DNA of 64,000 bases from Haloarcula nitratireducens (GCF_019599505.1 NZ_RKLT01000001.1:434001-498000); one strand, 5' to 3'; positions 41,605-50,507 are shown, counted from the first letter of the stretch. Program-made: numbers and translations. Notes: generated by a model not told the origin, from the letters alone.

Positions 41605-43041
41605 ATGACGCAACTGGAGGCCGCACGGCGTGGTACCGTCACGGAAGCGATGGAGCGTGTCGCCGAACGAGAGCGCGTCTCGGCGGAGTTCGTCCGCGAG
41701 CGAGTCGCCGAGGGACGGGCCGTGATCCCGAACAACGTCGGGCACGACGCGCTGGACTCGATGGTCATCGGTCGGGCGTTCGGAACGAAGGTCAACGCCA
41801 ACATCGGCAACAGCGAGGAGACCAGCGACGTCGAGGGCGAACTGTCGAAACTGCACACCGCCGTTCACTACGGGGCCGACACCGTGATGGACCTCTCGAC
41901 GGGCAGCGACCTGGACGCGATCCGGGAGGCGAACGTCGAGCACTCGCCGGTCCCCATCGGCACGGTGCCGATATACGAGGCCGTCAAGCGCGCCGGCGAC
42001 GCGACCGACATCACCCACGAACTACTGCTCGACGTCATCGAGAAACAGGCAAAGCAGGGCGTGGACTACATGACTGTCCACGCCGGTGTCCTGATGGAGC
42101 ATCTGCCGCTGACCGACGGCCGCAAGACGGGCATCGTCTCGCGCGGCGGGTCCATCCTCGCGCAGTGGATGGAGGAAAACGAGATGCAGAACCCCCTGTA
42201 CGCGGCATTCGCGGAGATCTGCGATATCTTCGCCGAGTACGACGTGACGTTCAGCCTCGGTGACGGCCTCCGGCCCGGCTGTCTCGCCGACTCGGGCGAC
42301 GACGCGCAGTTCGCCGAGTTGGACACGCTCGGGGAACTCACGAGGACGGCGCGGGATCAGGGCGTGCAGGTGATGGTCGAGGGGCCGGGCCACGTTCCGA
42401 TGGACCGGATCGCCGGGCAGGTCGAGCGTCAGCAAGAAGTCTGCGACGGCGCGCCGTTCTACGTCCTCGGACCGCTGGTGACCGACGTCGCGCCGGGCTA
42501 CGACCACATCACGAGCGCCATCGGCGCGACGGAGGCCGCTCGGGCCGGTGCCGCGATGCTGTGTTACGTCACGCCCAAGGAACATCTCGGTCTCCCCGAG
42601 GAGGAGGACGTTCGGGAGGGATTGGCCGCGTATCGCATCGCCGCCCACGCCGCCGACGTGGCCGACGGGCGGGACGGCGCTCGCGCGTGGGACGACGCGC
42701 TCTCTGAGGCGCGCTACGCCTTCGACTGGCGCGAGCAGTTCGAACTGGCGCTGGACCCCGACCGCGCCCGCGAGTACCACGACCAGACCCTGCCCGGCGA
42801 CAACTACAAGGACACCCGCTTTTGCTCGATGTGCGGCGTCGACTTCTGCTCGATGCGCATCGACCAGGACGCCCGCGATAGCGGCGAGATGGCCGACATC
42901 GAGACCGACGGCGACGACCGAACCGACGCGTCGGCGACCGCGGCCGCCGAGGTCAACCGTCCGCCGGTCGGGACACACGACGCCGCCGCGACGACGGACG
43001 ACGGAACGCCGGACGACGCGACGCAGGCCGGAGACGACTGA
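41605..43041 (+). CDS. thiC: phosphomethylpyrimidine synthase ThiC
   Basis: 478 residues. Radical-SAM-like enzyme that rearranges aminoimidazole ribotide to HMP phosphate in thiamine synthesis. The cluster-binding motif C-x2-C-x4-C is Cys407, Cys410 and Cys415 (CSMCGVDFC) near the C-terminus, as in all Thi[11 protein letters not shown] and [10 protein letters not shown] are present. After the cluster there is an acidic tail of about 55 residues unique to haloarchaeal versions. Without the tail, length matches archaeal ThiC. Leaderless transcript likely. Confidence 0.95.
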   Translation: MTQLEAARRGTVTEAMERVAERERVSAEFVRERVAEGRAVIPNNVGHDALDSMVIGRAFGTKVNANIGNSEETSDVEGELSKLHTAVHYGADTVMDLSTGSDLDAIREANVEHSPVPIGTVPIYEAVKRAGDATDITHELLLDVIEKQAKQGVDYMTVHAGVLMEHLPLTDGRKTGIVSRGGSILAQWMEENEMQNPLYAAFAEICDIFAEYDVTFSLGDGLRPGCLADSGDDAQFAELDTLGELTRTARDQGVQVMVEGPGHVPMDRIAGQVERQQEVCDGAPFYVLGPLVTDVAPGYDHITSAIGATEAARAGAAMLCYVTPKEHLGLPEEEDVREGLAAYRIAAHAADVADGRDGARAWDDALSEARYAFDWREQFELALDPDRAREYHDQTLPGDNYKDTRFCSMCGVDFCSMRIDQDARDSGEMADIETDGDDRTDASATAAAEVNRPPVGTHDAAATTDDGTPDDATQAGDD

Positions 43042-43096
43042 GCGAGTGGTCATCTGAGCGATAGTATTTTACGAGCGCCGTTCGCACCTCGAAACG

Positions 43097-43165
43097 ATGT
43101 CGAAGAAGGTACTTGCCCTGGTCGTCGTCGTCGCCCTCGCGCTGGTGTACGCCACCAAGCGATAA
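43097..43165 (+). CDS. 22-residue membrane micropeptide
   Basis: ATG at 43097 to TAA at 43163-43165 encodes 22 residues: a basic start (MSKK), one hydrophobic helix (VLALVVVVALALVYA) and a basic end (TKR). TATTTTA (43065-43071) lies 26-32 nt before the ATG, the standard leaderless spacing. The gene is far shorter than usual cut-offs. Such small hydrophobic peptides can modulate a larger membrane protein, but no partner is visible. Coding status is inferred from the promoter and pattern. Confidence 0.45.
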   Translation: MSKKVLALVVVVALALVYATKR

Positions 43166-43243
43166 CGCGGGGGAGACGCAGTCGTATCGTTTCCGACCGC
43201 CCTTTTCAGAACCCTTACCCGACCTACCGTCCTACGGCCGCCC

Positions 43244-44068
43244 ATGTACGGCGTCGTCACGCGCAACGAGGAGGAGACCCGGTGGTCCGAGTTCGACCGG
43301 GCGTTCTACGAGGTCAAGGACGTCACCGGTCGAGCCGTCGAACCCATCGAGGACGCGGTCAACATGGTGTCGTGTTTCGGGGACAACGCCGTCGAGGGCG
43401 AGGAGGAGCTGCTGGCGTTCGACGACGAGGGCACCGCCGCGACGCGGAACGAACCGTACTTCGACTGGACGTACGTCTGTCCGACCCACGAGCGCTACCG
43501 CGAGGGACTGCTCGACATCGTCGAGGAGGCTGCCACCGTCAACGAGGACGTGCGCCTGGACGACGTGGGGTTTCCACGAGAGGAGTACTGTCACTGCGAG
43601 CGCTGCGAGCGGAAGTTCGCCGAGAGCGACTTCGAGGACTGGTCGGCGTGGCGCACGAACGTCATCACGGAGTTCGTCGCCGACGCCCGAGAGCGCGTGC
43701 CGGGCGACCTCTACGTGACAGTCTATCCCGACCCCTATCCGGGCCACCTCGAAGCCCGCACCGGCGTCAGCGTCGACGATATCTCCCAGTTCGTCGACGA
43801 GTTCGTCGTCCCCATCTACGACATGGCCTACTCGACGACCTACTGGCTGGAGATACTCGCGAAGGGGTTCGTCGACCGCCTCGACGCCCCGTTCAGCATC
43901 GAACTGTACGCCGTCGACGTCGACGTGGACGACCTCGCCAAAGCGGTCGAAGTCGCCGAGGAATACGGCCGTTCGGTGCTGTTCGGCTACGACGCCAGTA
44001 ACGCCCGGGCGACCGTGCGTCGGATGAACGCCGATGCCCGCGAGGGAAAGTCCTACGGGCCGGAGTGA
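43244..44068 (+). CDS. conserved haloarchaeal protein, TIM-barrel-like
   Basis: 274 residues, soluble. A cluster EEYCHCERCERKF (with three Cys) may bind metal. Alternating strands and helices such as DLYVTVYPDPYPGHL, EFVVPIYDMAY and FSIELYAVDVDV have the look of a TIM-barrel, recalling glycoside-hydrolase-type folds with acidic residues at strand ends (PIYDMAY, SIELYA). No named family is certain. The start at 43244 is the only ATG before conserved content. Stand-alone gene between the micropeptide and the glycine-rich protein. Confidence 0.65.
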   Translation: MYGVVTRNEEETRWSEFDRAFYEVKDVTGRAVEPIEDAVNMVSCFGDNAVEGEEELLAFDDEGTAATRNEPYFDWTYVCPTHERYREGLLDIVEEAATVNEDVRLDDVGFPREEYCHCERCERKFAESDFEDWSAWRTNVITEFVADARERVPGDLYVTVYPDPYPGHLEARTGVSVDDISQFVDEFVVPIYDMAYSTTYWLEILAKGFVDRLDAPFSIELYAVDVDVDDLAKAVEVAEEYGRSVLFGYDASNARATVRRMNADAREGKSYGPE

Positions 44069-44142
44069 GCGGACGTGATACGTGAGCTACATGTCGGCTC
44101 TCGGCGGTCACTTTTATACGTCCGACCCCCGACAGTACAGGT

Positions 44143-44436
44143 ATGAAAGAACGCGTCGGACGAGCGGTCAGTCGCGCAAAGTACGCAGCAATCGGCGGCG
44201 CAGTCGGCGGCGCACTCGGCGGACTCGTCGGGCGGAGCGCCGCCAGCACCGGCGCTGGCTTCGGTGCCCTGGCCGGCGCGTTCGTCGGCGAGAAGTGGTC
44301 CAGCGCCGCGCCGTTCGTCGAGAAGGCGCGCTCGACGACCTCCGACAACTTGGGCGCGGCCGCGCCGTTCGTCGAGAAGGCCAAGTCGCGCCGGTCCGAG
44401 CAGTCCGCCGAGTCACAGAGCCAAGAGCAAGCGTAA
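44143..44436 (+). CDS. glycine-zipper protein with internal repeat
   Basis: 97 residues. The middle is a glycine-zipper-like hydrophobic stretch (IGGAVGGALGGLVG then GFGALAGAFVGEKW), which could insert in or associate with the membrane. It is followed by two copies of an approximately 19-residue unit, SAAPFVEKARS and AAAPFVEKAKS, also repeated at DNA level (44308-44330 and 44359-44381 area). Charged tail rich in Ser, Gln and Glu. No known function. A TTTTATAC element (about 44111-44118) lies 25-32 nt before the ATG. Confidence 0.62.
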   Translation: MKERVGRAVSRAKYAAIGGAVGGALGGLVGRSAASTGAGFGALAGAFVGEKWSSAAPFVEKARSTTSDNLGAAAPFVEKAKSRRSEQSAESQSQEQA

Positions 44437-44487
44437 GCGTAGCCGTCTCGGTTTCTTCCGTCGTCTTCGGTACGCCGATAGCGTGCG

Positions 44488-45048
44488 CTACGCGAACCGC
44501 CGGTCGCGCCACCGGAGGATCTCCGCGCGGTCCCGAGTGTCCTCGGGTAGCTCGGCGAACCAGCGCGCGTCGCTTATCTCCCCGTCCGGGTCCGCGACGG
44601 CTATCTCGGTCGTCTCGGCGCGCGCCTCGAACACCGGCAGGACGCCCCAGGTGCTGTTGCCGTCGCAGTGGAATTCGATGCGGCCGACCATCCCCAGTCC
44701 CTCTATCGTCGCCTCGACGCCTCCTTCTTCGGCGAGTTCGCGGATAGCCGCCTCGCGGAACGACTCGGCGCCGTCGAGTTCGCCACCGGGCAACACCCAC
44801 TTGTCGACGCCCTCGTGGCGGACTAACAGGAGGTCGCCGGACGGTCGATAGGTGAGCGTGTGTGCGCCGTAGGGCGCGCCGTGGTCTCTCGCGTCCTCGG
44901 CGACGCGTCGGAATCGCCGCCGCGGGACGCGGTGGTGGCGCGTGAACTCCACGAAGGCGTCGTAGCCGTCGGTCAGTTCGTGATACGCCTGCTCGGCCTG
45001 CTGGCTGGCGACGTCGGCGAGATACCACAGGTCGTCGACGGTGGTCAT
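44488..45048 (-). CDS. NUDIX hydrolase
   Basis: 186 residues. The Nudix box is read as GGELDGAESFREAAIRELAEEGG: the pattern G-x5-E-x7-R-E-x2-E-E-x-G is complete. A helical N-terminal extension of about 75 residues (VDDLWYLADVASQQAEQAYHEL) is typical of a haloarchaeal Nudix subgroup. Substrate is probably a nucleoside diphosphate derivative; not determinable. I chose the ATG at 45048, eight codons after the frame's first Met, because MTTVDDLWYL begins the conserved region. Confidence 0.85.
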   Translation of the reverse strand: MTTVDDLWYLADVASQQAEQAYHELTDGYDAFVEFTRHHRVPRRRFRRVAEDARDHGAPYGAHTLTYRPSGDLLLVRHEGVDKWVLPGGELDGAESFREAAIRELAEEGGVEATIEGLGMVGRIEFHCDGNSTWGVLPVFEARAETTEIAVADPDGEISDARWFAELPEDTRDRAEILRWRDRRFA

Positions 45049-45284
45049 CTGCCGCCGTCGAACGCGTCGCACCTACCGCACGGAGACGGGGGCCGGAGGG
45101 AGAGAGACGAACCAGTCATACGACCACGTAGGGGCAAGAATTACTATAACTCTTCGACACCCGGTCGAACGGAGAAGACAGCGACCGGCGAGCGATCGGG
45201 GGTCGTCCGCGACGGTTCCGGAAGTGAAACCGCTCCCCGCGGCGAATCAGTCCCTTTTTGACCGGCCATCGAGTACCGCGGGAC

Positions 45285-45473
45285 ATGGCATTCGAAGAAG
45301 ACGACAGCGTCACGCTTCACGACGAGCACAGCGACTACGACGGGCAGACGGGGACGGTCACGCAGGTCGTCGAGACGATGTTCGGCGACGCCAACTACAC
45401 CGTCTCCTTCGAAGACGGCCAGGAACAGGGCGTCCCGGAGGATAACCTCGAAGCGGCCGAGGACGACGCGTAG
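45285..45473 (+). CDS. small SH3/KOW-like protein
   Basis: 62 residues from the ATG at 45285. The core VTLHDEHSDYDGQTGTVTQVVETMF...YTVSFEDGQEQGVPEDNL is a five-strand SH3/Tudor-like barrel of the type found in small DUF1918-like or KOW proteins. The C-terminus is acidic. A TTTTTGA element about 30 nt upstream is a possible TATA box. It lies 6 nt upstream of the COG1325 RNA-binding protein gene, so the two are probably co-transcribed. Might bind RNA or a ribonucleoprotein partner. Confidence 0.72.
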   Translation: MAFEEDDSVTLHDEHSDYDGQTGTVTQVVETMFGDANYTVSFEDGQEQGVPEDNLEAAEDDA

Positions 45474-45479
45474 GTATCC

Positions 45480-45905
45480 ATGTCGTCGGTTCCGTTCCAC
45501 TACGTCGACCTCCGGACGTTCTGTTACGCCACGGAGGACGACAAGCGCGTCGAGGACGCGCTCCGCACCTTTCTGCCGGCGGAGTATCCCATCGAACGGG
45601 CCGAGAGCGAGGGTCACTACGGCGATCGGATCGTCGTCCTCTCGGCGCGCGTCGAGAACGCCGACGACGTGCGCCACGTCCTCTCGCAGGTGGCGACGGT
45701 CGACGATATCGACGCCGTCAAAGCGGAACTGAGCGACAGGGTCGACGACAACTGCTCGTTCTTTCTCACGTTCGACAAGCAGGCCGCCTTCGGCGGCGAG
45801 GCGCGTCGCGGCGACGGCATCACCCTGCGGGCCAAAGTAGAGGCCTACCCCGCAAAGCGGGAGAAGGCGGTGGCGAACGCCCGCGCCGTCCTCGACGAGT
45901 TGTGA
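45480..45905 (+). CDS. RNA-binding protein, COG1325 (exosome/RNase P neighbourhood)
   Basis: 141 residues with an alpha/beta fold like a dsRBD/IF3-C type RNA-binding domain: FHYVDLRTFCYATED, then SEGHYGDRIVVLSARVEN and the C-terminal RAKVEAYPAKREKAVANARAVLDEL. This family is annotated as an exosome-associated RNA-binding protein and sits next to RNase P genes in many archaea. The stop TGA overlaps the ATG of the following rnp3 gene by one base, so the two are translated in tandem. Binding partner not known from this sequence. Confidence 0.85.
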   Translation: MSSVPFHYVDLRTFCYATEDDKRVEDALRTFLPAEYPIERAESEGHYGDRIVVLSARVENADDVRHVLSQVATVDDIDAVKAELSDRVDDNCSFFLTFDKQAAFGGEARRGDGITLRAKVEAYPAKREKAVANARAVLDEL

Positions 45906-46606
45906 TGTACGAGGCCGTCCACGCCCACCCGGACGGGGAGAGCACCGTCGCTCGACAGGCGCTTACCGCGGCCGAATACGGCTTCGACGGCATCGTCGTC
46001 CGGAACCACGGCGACGAACCGGCCGATTACGACCCCGAGACTGTCGCCGAGGAGTACGGTACCGACGTCGTAAGCGGCGTCGAAGTGCGCGCCGACGACC
46101 GCTCGCAGGCCAGCGGTCTCGTCGGGAACCACCGGACGAAACAGACGCTCGTCGCCGTCCACGGCGGCACTCGGGCCATCAACCGGTTCGCCGTCGAGCA
46201 ACCGGCCGTCGACGTCCTCGCCCACCCGATGCGCGGCGACGGCGACTTCAACCACGTGCTGGCGAAGGCGGCCGCAGAGAACGGCGTCCGGGTGGAGTTC
46301 TCGCTTCGCTCGATACTGCGCGAGACCGGCGGCAGTCGCGTCCGGGCGCTACAGGACCTCAGAAAGCTCCGAGAGCTCGTCGTCGACGCCGACGCGCCCT
46401 ACGTCGTCAGCGCCGACCCCCGCGGTCATCTCCAGATGCGCGCCCCCCGAGAGCTCGTCGCGCTCGGCGAGCGCATCGGGTTCGACGCCGAGCAGATAAC
46501 GTCGGGATTGGCGGAGTGGGGGGCGCTCGTCGAGCGCAACCGACGGCTCACCGACGACGCGTTCGTCGAACCGGGCGTCCGAATCGAGGATATAGACGAC
46601 GCCTAA
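45905..46606 (+). CDS. rnp3: RNase P protein component 3 (Rpp30)
   Basis: 233 residues. Rpp30-like protein with a PHP-like TIM barrel; it helps the catalytic RNA mature tRNA 5' ends. Features: MYEAVHAHPDGES, AEYGFDGIVVRNHGD, VLAHPMRGDGDFNHVLAKAAAENGVRVEFSL and the C-terminal SADPRGHLQMRAPRELVALG. The start ATG at 45905 overlaps the upstream stop (TGATG); a GTG one codon earlier is a less likely alternative. Works with Pop5 encoded 589 nt downstream. Confidence 0.92.
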   Translation: MYEAVHAHPDGESTVARQALTAAEYGFDGIVVRNHGDEPADYDPETVAEEYGTDVVSGVEVRADDRSQASGLVGNHRTKQTLVAVHGGTRAINRFAVEQPAVDVLAHPMRGDGDFNHVLAKAAAENGVRVEFSLRSILRETGGSRVRALQDLRKLRELVVDADAPYVVSADPRGHLQMRAPRELVALGERIGFDAEQITSGLAEWGALVERNRRLTDDAFVEPGVRIEDIDDA

Positions 46607-46668
46607 CCCAATTTTGCGCCGCGAACAGTCTGATACATTTATGTGTCTCACAGGCGTCAACTCCTGAT

Positions 46669-47088
46669 ATGACCGAGAGGACCCCGAGGTTCGGCGCGCT
46701 CGTCGTCGCCTCGCTCGCGGCCGTCGTCGGGGCGAAGTACCTCATCGGCGGGGTGCTGGCAACGGTGGAGACGGCGGTGAGCGACGCGATGCTGGTCACC
46801 GGGTCGGTCCCGGCGACGTTCGCCGCCGGACTCCTGCTGGTGGTGGCGGCGGGCGGAATCGTCGACGGCGCGGGGTGGGCGCGGGCGGCAACCGTCCTCA
46901 CGTTCCTGCTCGTCGCGGCGCTCAGCGCCCCCGCCCTGCTCGCGTTCGACCCCATCATCGTCACCGAGACCGTCGGGATGGGACTCGCGTCGGCGTACTT
47001 ACTCGTCCGGAATCCGATCGAGGACGAGTCGCCGCGGCGGGTCGACGAGGAGGACAGCGCCAGTCGAATCGGGTCGACGCTGCGCTAG
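46669..47088 (+). CDS. membrane protein between RNase P genes
   Basis: 139 residues with about four hydrophobic helices (LVVASLAAVVGAKYLIGG; ATFAAGLLLVVAAGG; AATVLTFLLVAALSAPALLA; GMGLASAYLLV) and a charged C-terminus. No catalytic motif. It separates rnp3 from rnp2 and has its own putative TATA element (GATACATTTATG, about 46632-46643), about 31 nt upstream, so it may be an insertion into an ancestral operon. No family recognised. Confidence 0.68.
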   Translation: MTERTPRFGALVVASLAAVVGAKYLIGGVLATVETAVSDAMLVTGSVPATFAAGLLLVVAAGGIVDGAGWARAATVLTFLLVAALSAPALLAFDPIIVTETVGMGLASAYLLVRNPIEDESPRRVDEEDSASRIGSTLR

Positions 47089-47124
47089 CCGGACGTGATA
47101 CCGGTAGCGGTCCGTTTTCGACGA

Positions 47125-47138
47125 CCGATACGTATCGG
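47125..47138. promoter_or_regulatory. 14-bp perfect palindrome upstream of rnp2
   Basis: CCGATACGTATCGG is a perfect palindrome, 56 nt before the rnp2 ATG. It lies between the membrane-protein gene and rnp2, in a 106-bp gap, and could be an operator or the stem of a terminator without T-run. Confidence 0.4.
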
Positions 47139-47194
47139 ACAGTTCTTCACTCGGGCGGGACACCGTCGGGTATGCGGAGTGCGCCGACAGGACG

Positions 47195-47674
47195 ATGAAA
47201 CACCTCCCGAAACACCTCCGGCCGCGCTGGCGCTATCTCGCGGTCCGTATCGAGACGTGGCCCGACGCCGACGTGGGCCGCCGGGCATTCCAGCGCGAAG
47301 TCTGGTACGCCGCACAGAACCTCCTCGGTGATCCGGGCAGCGCCGACGCCGGTATGACCGTCATCCGCTTCGCCCACGACGACGCGACGGGCCACGCGAT
47401 CGTCCGGGTCCGCCGCGGGCACGCCGACGACGCGCGGGCCGCGCTGGCCTGTATCGACGCCATCGACGGGCAACCCGTGGGCCTTCGCGTGACGGGAACG
47501 AGCGGCACCGTACGTGCGTGTGAAGAAAAGTATATAGGCGGGCCGGGGGAACCGTTCGAACAGAGACACGTCGTGTTCGAGAACGCAGAGAGGCGCGCCG
47601 ACGCCCGTGGAAAGCGAGTCGACGTGCGCACAGACGACGCGTTCGCGGGCGCGACAGACCTCGATTTCCGATAA
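47195..47674 (+). CDS. rnp2: RNase P protein component 2 (Pop5)
   Basis: 159 residues, ferredoxin-like Pop5 protein that binds the RNase P RNA with Rpp30. Recognisable region: LPKHLRPRWRYLAVRIETW, then EVWYAAQNLLGDPGSADAGMTVIRF and the strand VRVRRGHADDARAALACIDAIDG. A C-terminal extension of about 40 residues (after EKYIGGPG) is haloarchaeal. It precedes psmA by 2 nt, the classic RNase P-proteasome neighbourhood. An 8-codon ORF (from 47172) overlaps its start by ATGA. Confidence 0.92.
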   Translation: MKHLPKHLRPRWRYLAVRIETWPDADVGRRAFQREVWYAAQNLLGDPGSADAGMTVIRFAHDDATGHAIVRVRRGHADDARAALACIDAIDGQPVGLRVTGTSGTVRACEEKYIGGPGEPFEQRHVVFENAERRADARGKRVDVRTDDAFAGATDLDFR

Positions 47675-47676
47675 CT

Positions 47677-48459
<783 letters not shown>

Positions 48460-48565
48460 ACGCCGCGCCCGCCGCCGCCCTCTTCTTTCGCTCTCGCCGC
48501 GTCTGGGGGCGTTCGAATCGACCGACGCAGTAAGGACTTTAACCGACCCCCCGCTACCGACGGGT

Positions 48566-49291
48566 ATGATATCGCTTGACGAGGCTGTGACGGCGCGCCT
48601 CGAGTCGCACGGACAGCGCTTCGAGGTACTGGTCGACCCCGACGCGGCGCTGGCGATGAAGCGCGGTGAGTTCGAGGGCGAGCTAGAGGACGTCATCGCG
48701 GCCGAGGACGTCTTCGAGGACGCCTCGCACGGTGATCGACCGCCCGAAGAGAGCCTGGAGGAGGTGTTCGGCACCACAGACCCGATGGAGATAATCCCCG
48801 AGGTCGTCGAACGCGGCGAGATACAGATCACGGCCGACCAGCGCCGCGAGATGCAGGAACAGAAGCACAAGCAACTCGTCCAGCAGATAACCCGCAACGC
48901 CGTCAACCCGCAGATGGACGACGCGCCCCACCCGCCGGAACGCATCGAGTCGGCGCTCGAAGAGACGGACTTCCGCGTCGACCCGATGGAACCCGTCGAG
49001 ACGCAGGTCGACGAGGCCTTAGACGCCCTGCGGCCGGTCATCCCCATCCGGTTCGACGAGGTGACCGTCGCCGTGCAGGTGCCCGCCGACTACGCCGGGA
49101 GCGCGCAGGCCCAGATCCGGCAGTTCGGCGACTTAGAGCGCGAAGAGTGGCAATCGGACGGCTCGTGGGTCGGCGTGCTCACGTTCCCGGCGGGGATGCA
49201 AAACGAGTTCTACGACCTCGTCAACGAGCACACGAGCGGCGAAGCCGAGACGCAGATCATCAAAGACGAAGACGACATCAGCACTCGCTGA
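48566..49291 (+). CDS. sdo1: SBDS ribosome-maturation protein
   Basis: 241 residues, three-domain SBDS/Sdo1 homolog that helps release anti-association factor aIF6 from the large ribosomal subunit. N-terminal FYSH domain (EAVTARLESHGQRFEVLVDP), helical middle domain (DQRREMQEQKHKQLVQQITR), and C-terminal ferredoxin-like domain. The start at 48566 is supported by CTTTAACC (48537-48544), 22-29 nt upstream. Same neighbourhood as psmA, as in many archaea. Downstream lies decayed DNA. Confidence 0.94.
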   Translation: MISLDEAVTARLESHGQRFEVLVDPDAALAMKRGEFEGELEDVIAAEDVFEDASHGDRPPEESLEEVFGTTDPMEIIPEVVERGEIQITADQRREMQEQKHKQLVQQITRNAVNPQMDDAPHPPERIESALEETDFRVDPMEPVETQVDEALDALRPVIPIRFDEVTVAVQVPADYAGSAQAQIRQFGDLEREEWQSDGSWVGVLTFPAGMQNEFYDLVNEHTSGEAETQIIKDEDDISTR

Positions 49292-49320
49292 ATCACGGCC
49301 GCGACAGACTCGGTCTCCGG

Positions 49321-49952
49321 TCTTCGTGAACGTCGCCGTCCCGTGGGGCAGTTGCTCATCGGTCTCGGGCTGATAGTCGGATGCCTGACGCGGCTGGCGG
49401 CGTTCTGGGGCGCATTTATAGAGATTCGAGGAGAAAACCTACGACTTCAGTCGTGGGATGATCCGACCTAGTAAGTCACAAACCACCGTATTGAGTGGTG
49501 TGAGTGGAGAACTGGCAGTTGACTCGGTGTTTGCCACGGTTCGTAGCCGAAATCAAAACGTAAGCCGACCACTCCGACAGTCGTTAAACAATCAGATATC
49601 TCCAAGTCCTTCGCGGGATAGGAGTAACGGGGACGTGGCTTTCCCAGTGGCTGACTGTCCAACAAACCGTAAATTCCCAACCATCCGAATTGACGGGAGT
49701 AACATAAGAACCTCGGGAAGCCCACGACTGTACTCGTGGGAGGAAGTCACGATGGTGATGTTCTACTTCGGCAACTGGGACATCGCTCACGGCTACATCA
49801 ACGGCGACTTCGCGTATCTGCTGGTGTTCCTCTCCGTGGCCGCGTTCGGCGCGGGCAGAATCTTCGGTCTCGATGCCTATATCGAACAGTACGAGGTCGA
49901 TGGAGTACCACTCGTAGAACAGTACCCGTGGGCTCGGTACTTCCTCGGGTGA
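49321..49952 (+). pseudogene. doxX remnant split by IS200/IS605-type element
   Basis: The left part (about 49321-49417) encodes FVNVAVPW and, after a one-base frame change, GQLLIGLGLIVGCLTRLAAFWGAF. The right part (49752-49952) encodes VMFYFGNWDIAHGYINGDFAYLL...GRIFGLDAYIEQYEV...YPWARYFLG. These align in order with the intact DoxX at 23.8 kb (PLFETLIGLALMVGAFTRLAAF and onward to GAGRYYGLDAIIE). The N-terminal 70 or so codons are missing entirely and the two parts are parted by a 330-bp element. A non-functional gene. Confidence 0.85.
49421..49750. mobile_element. IS200/IS605-type non-autonomous element (PATE/MITE-like)
   Basis: About 330 bp of markedly lower GC than its surroundings, inserted in the doxX remnant. 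Left subterminal hairpin: CCTACGAC-TTCA-GTCGTGGG (49438-49457). Right subterminal hairpin: CCCACGA-CTGTAC-TCGTGGG (49721-49740), followed by AGGAAGTCAC to 49750, the style of ends of IS200/IS605 elements in Halobacteria. AAGTCAC also occurs at 49473-49479. No transposase or tnpB-like open frame remains inside. End coordinates are approximate to a few bases because no target duplication is expected for this family. Confidence 0.78.
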
Positions 49953-50049
49953 GCCGTATCACCGTATAGCGCTCCGCCGGGACGGCCAAGATTCTACTTT
50001 CGACCTCGCTCCTACCGAACTCACTTCGCGAGGGATTCGCCGAGGCCGG

Positions 50050-50397
50050 TCATCCCTGCTTGAAGCCGACGAGGAAGCCGCCGGTGAAGCCCGCGCTGAC
50101 CGGGAGCGCCGAGATGATCGACATCATCCACGACGGCGGCTGTCCCCCGGCGGCCGACGTCGCCCCCTGCGTGGCGTTCTGAGCGGCCCCGCCGATAGCC
50201 TGCCAGTTCACTTCGAGGATGCCCCGCGTCTCCAGGAACTTAAAGAGCGCCAGTTCGAGACCGACGATGACGGCGATGATCTTCGCGATCTTTTTGGCAG
50301 CAAATCCGATAATACCGCCGATGAGGCCGCCAGTACCCAGTTCGAGGCCCATCTGCGGGAGATTGAACCCCTCTAGTTGTAACACAAATTCGACCAT
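50050..50397 (-). CDS. FUN14-family membrane protein
   Basis: 115 residues, three or so hydrophobic helices. The pattern GGLIGGIIGFAAKKIAKIIAVIVGLELALFKFLETRGILEVNW followed by SALPVSAGFTGGFLVGFKQG matches the FUN14 domain, whose eukaryotic members sit in the mitochondrial outer membrane; archaeal role unknown. The start at 50397 is preceded by GGATTTAATAG (about 50427-50417), 20-30 nt upstream on the minus strand. Divergent from hflX. The open frame continues upstream but without conserved content. Confidence 0.85.
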   Translation of the reverse strand: MVEFVLQLEGFNLPQMGLELGTGGLIGGIIGFAAKKIAKIIAVIVGLELALFKFLETRGILEVNWQAIGGAAQNATQGATSAAGGQPPSWMMSIISALPVSAGFTGGFLVGFKQG

Positions 50398-50507
50398 ACT
50401 GGATACCAGAATATCGGCTATTAAATCCTTTGTGCTCAGAGTATCACCGGTGGAGCGACGCGACCCACCCCGCAGATTAAATAATCGGACGGCGTACTGT
50501 CGCGTAA
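50398..50507. promoter_or_regulatory. divergent FUN14 / hflX promoter region
   Basis: 110-bp gap. GATTA-AA-TAATC (50475-50486) is an inverted repeat that also supplies the TATA element 22-33 nt before the hflX GTG. GGATTTAATAG on the minus strand (50427-50417) serves the FUN14 gene. The two promoters face away from each other with about 50 bp between. Confidence 0.5.

Noticed and set aside
49468..49725. 85-codon minus-strand frame inside the IS200/IS605-like element
   Set aside because: No similarity to TnpA (no HUH or Y1 tyrosine motif) or TnpB (no zinc ribbon or RuvC motif); probably chance in lower-GC DNA.
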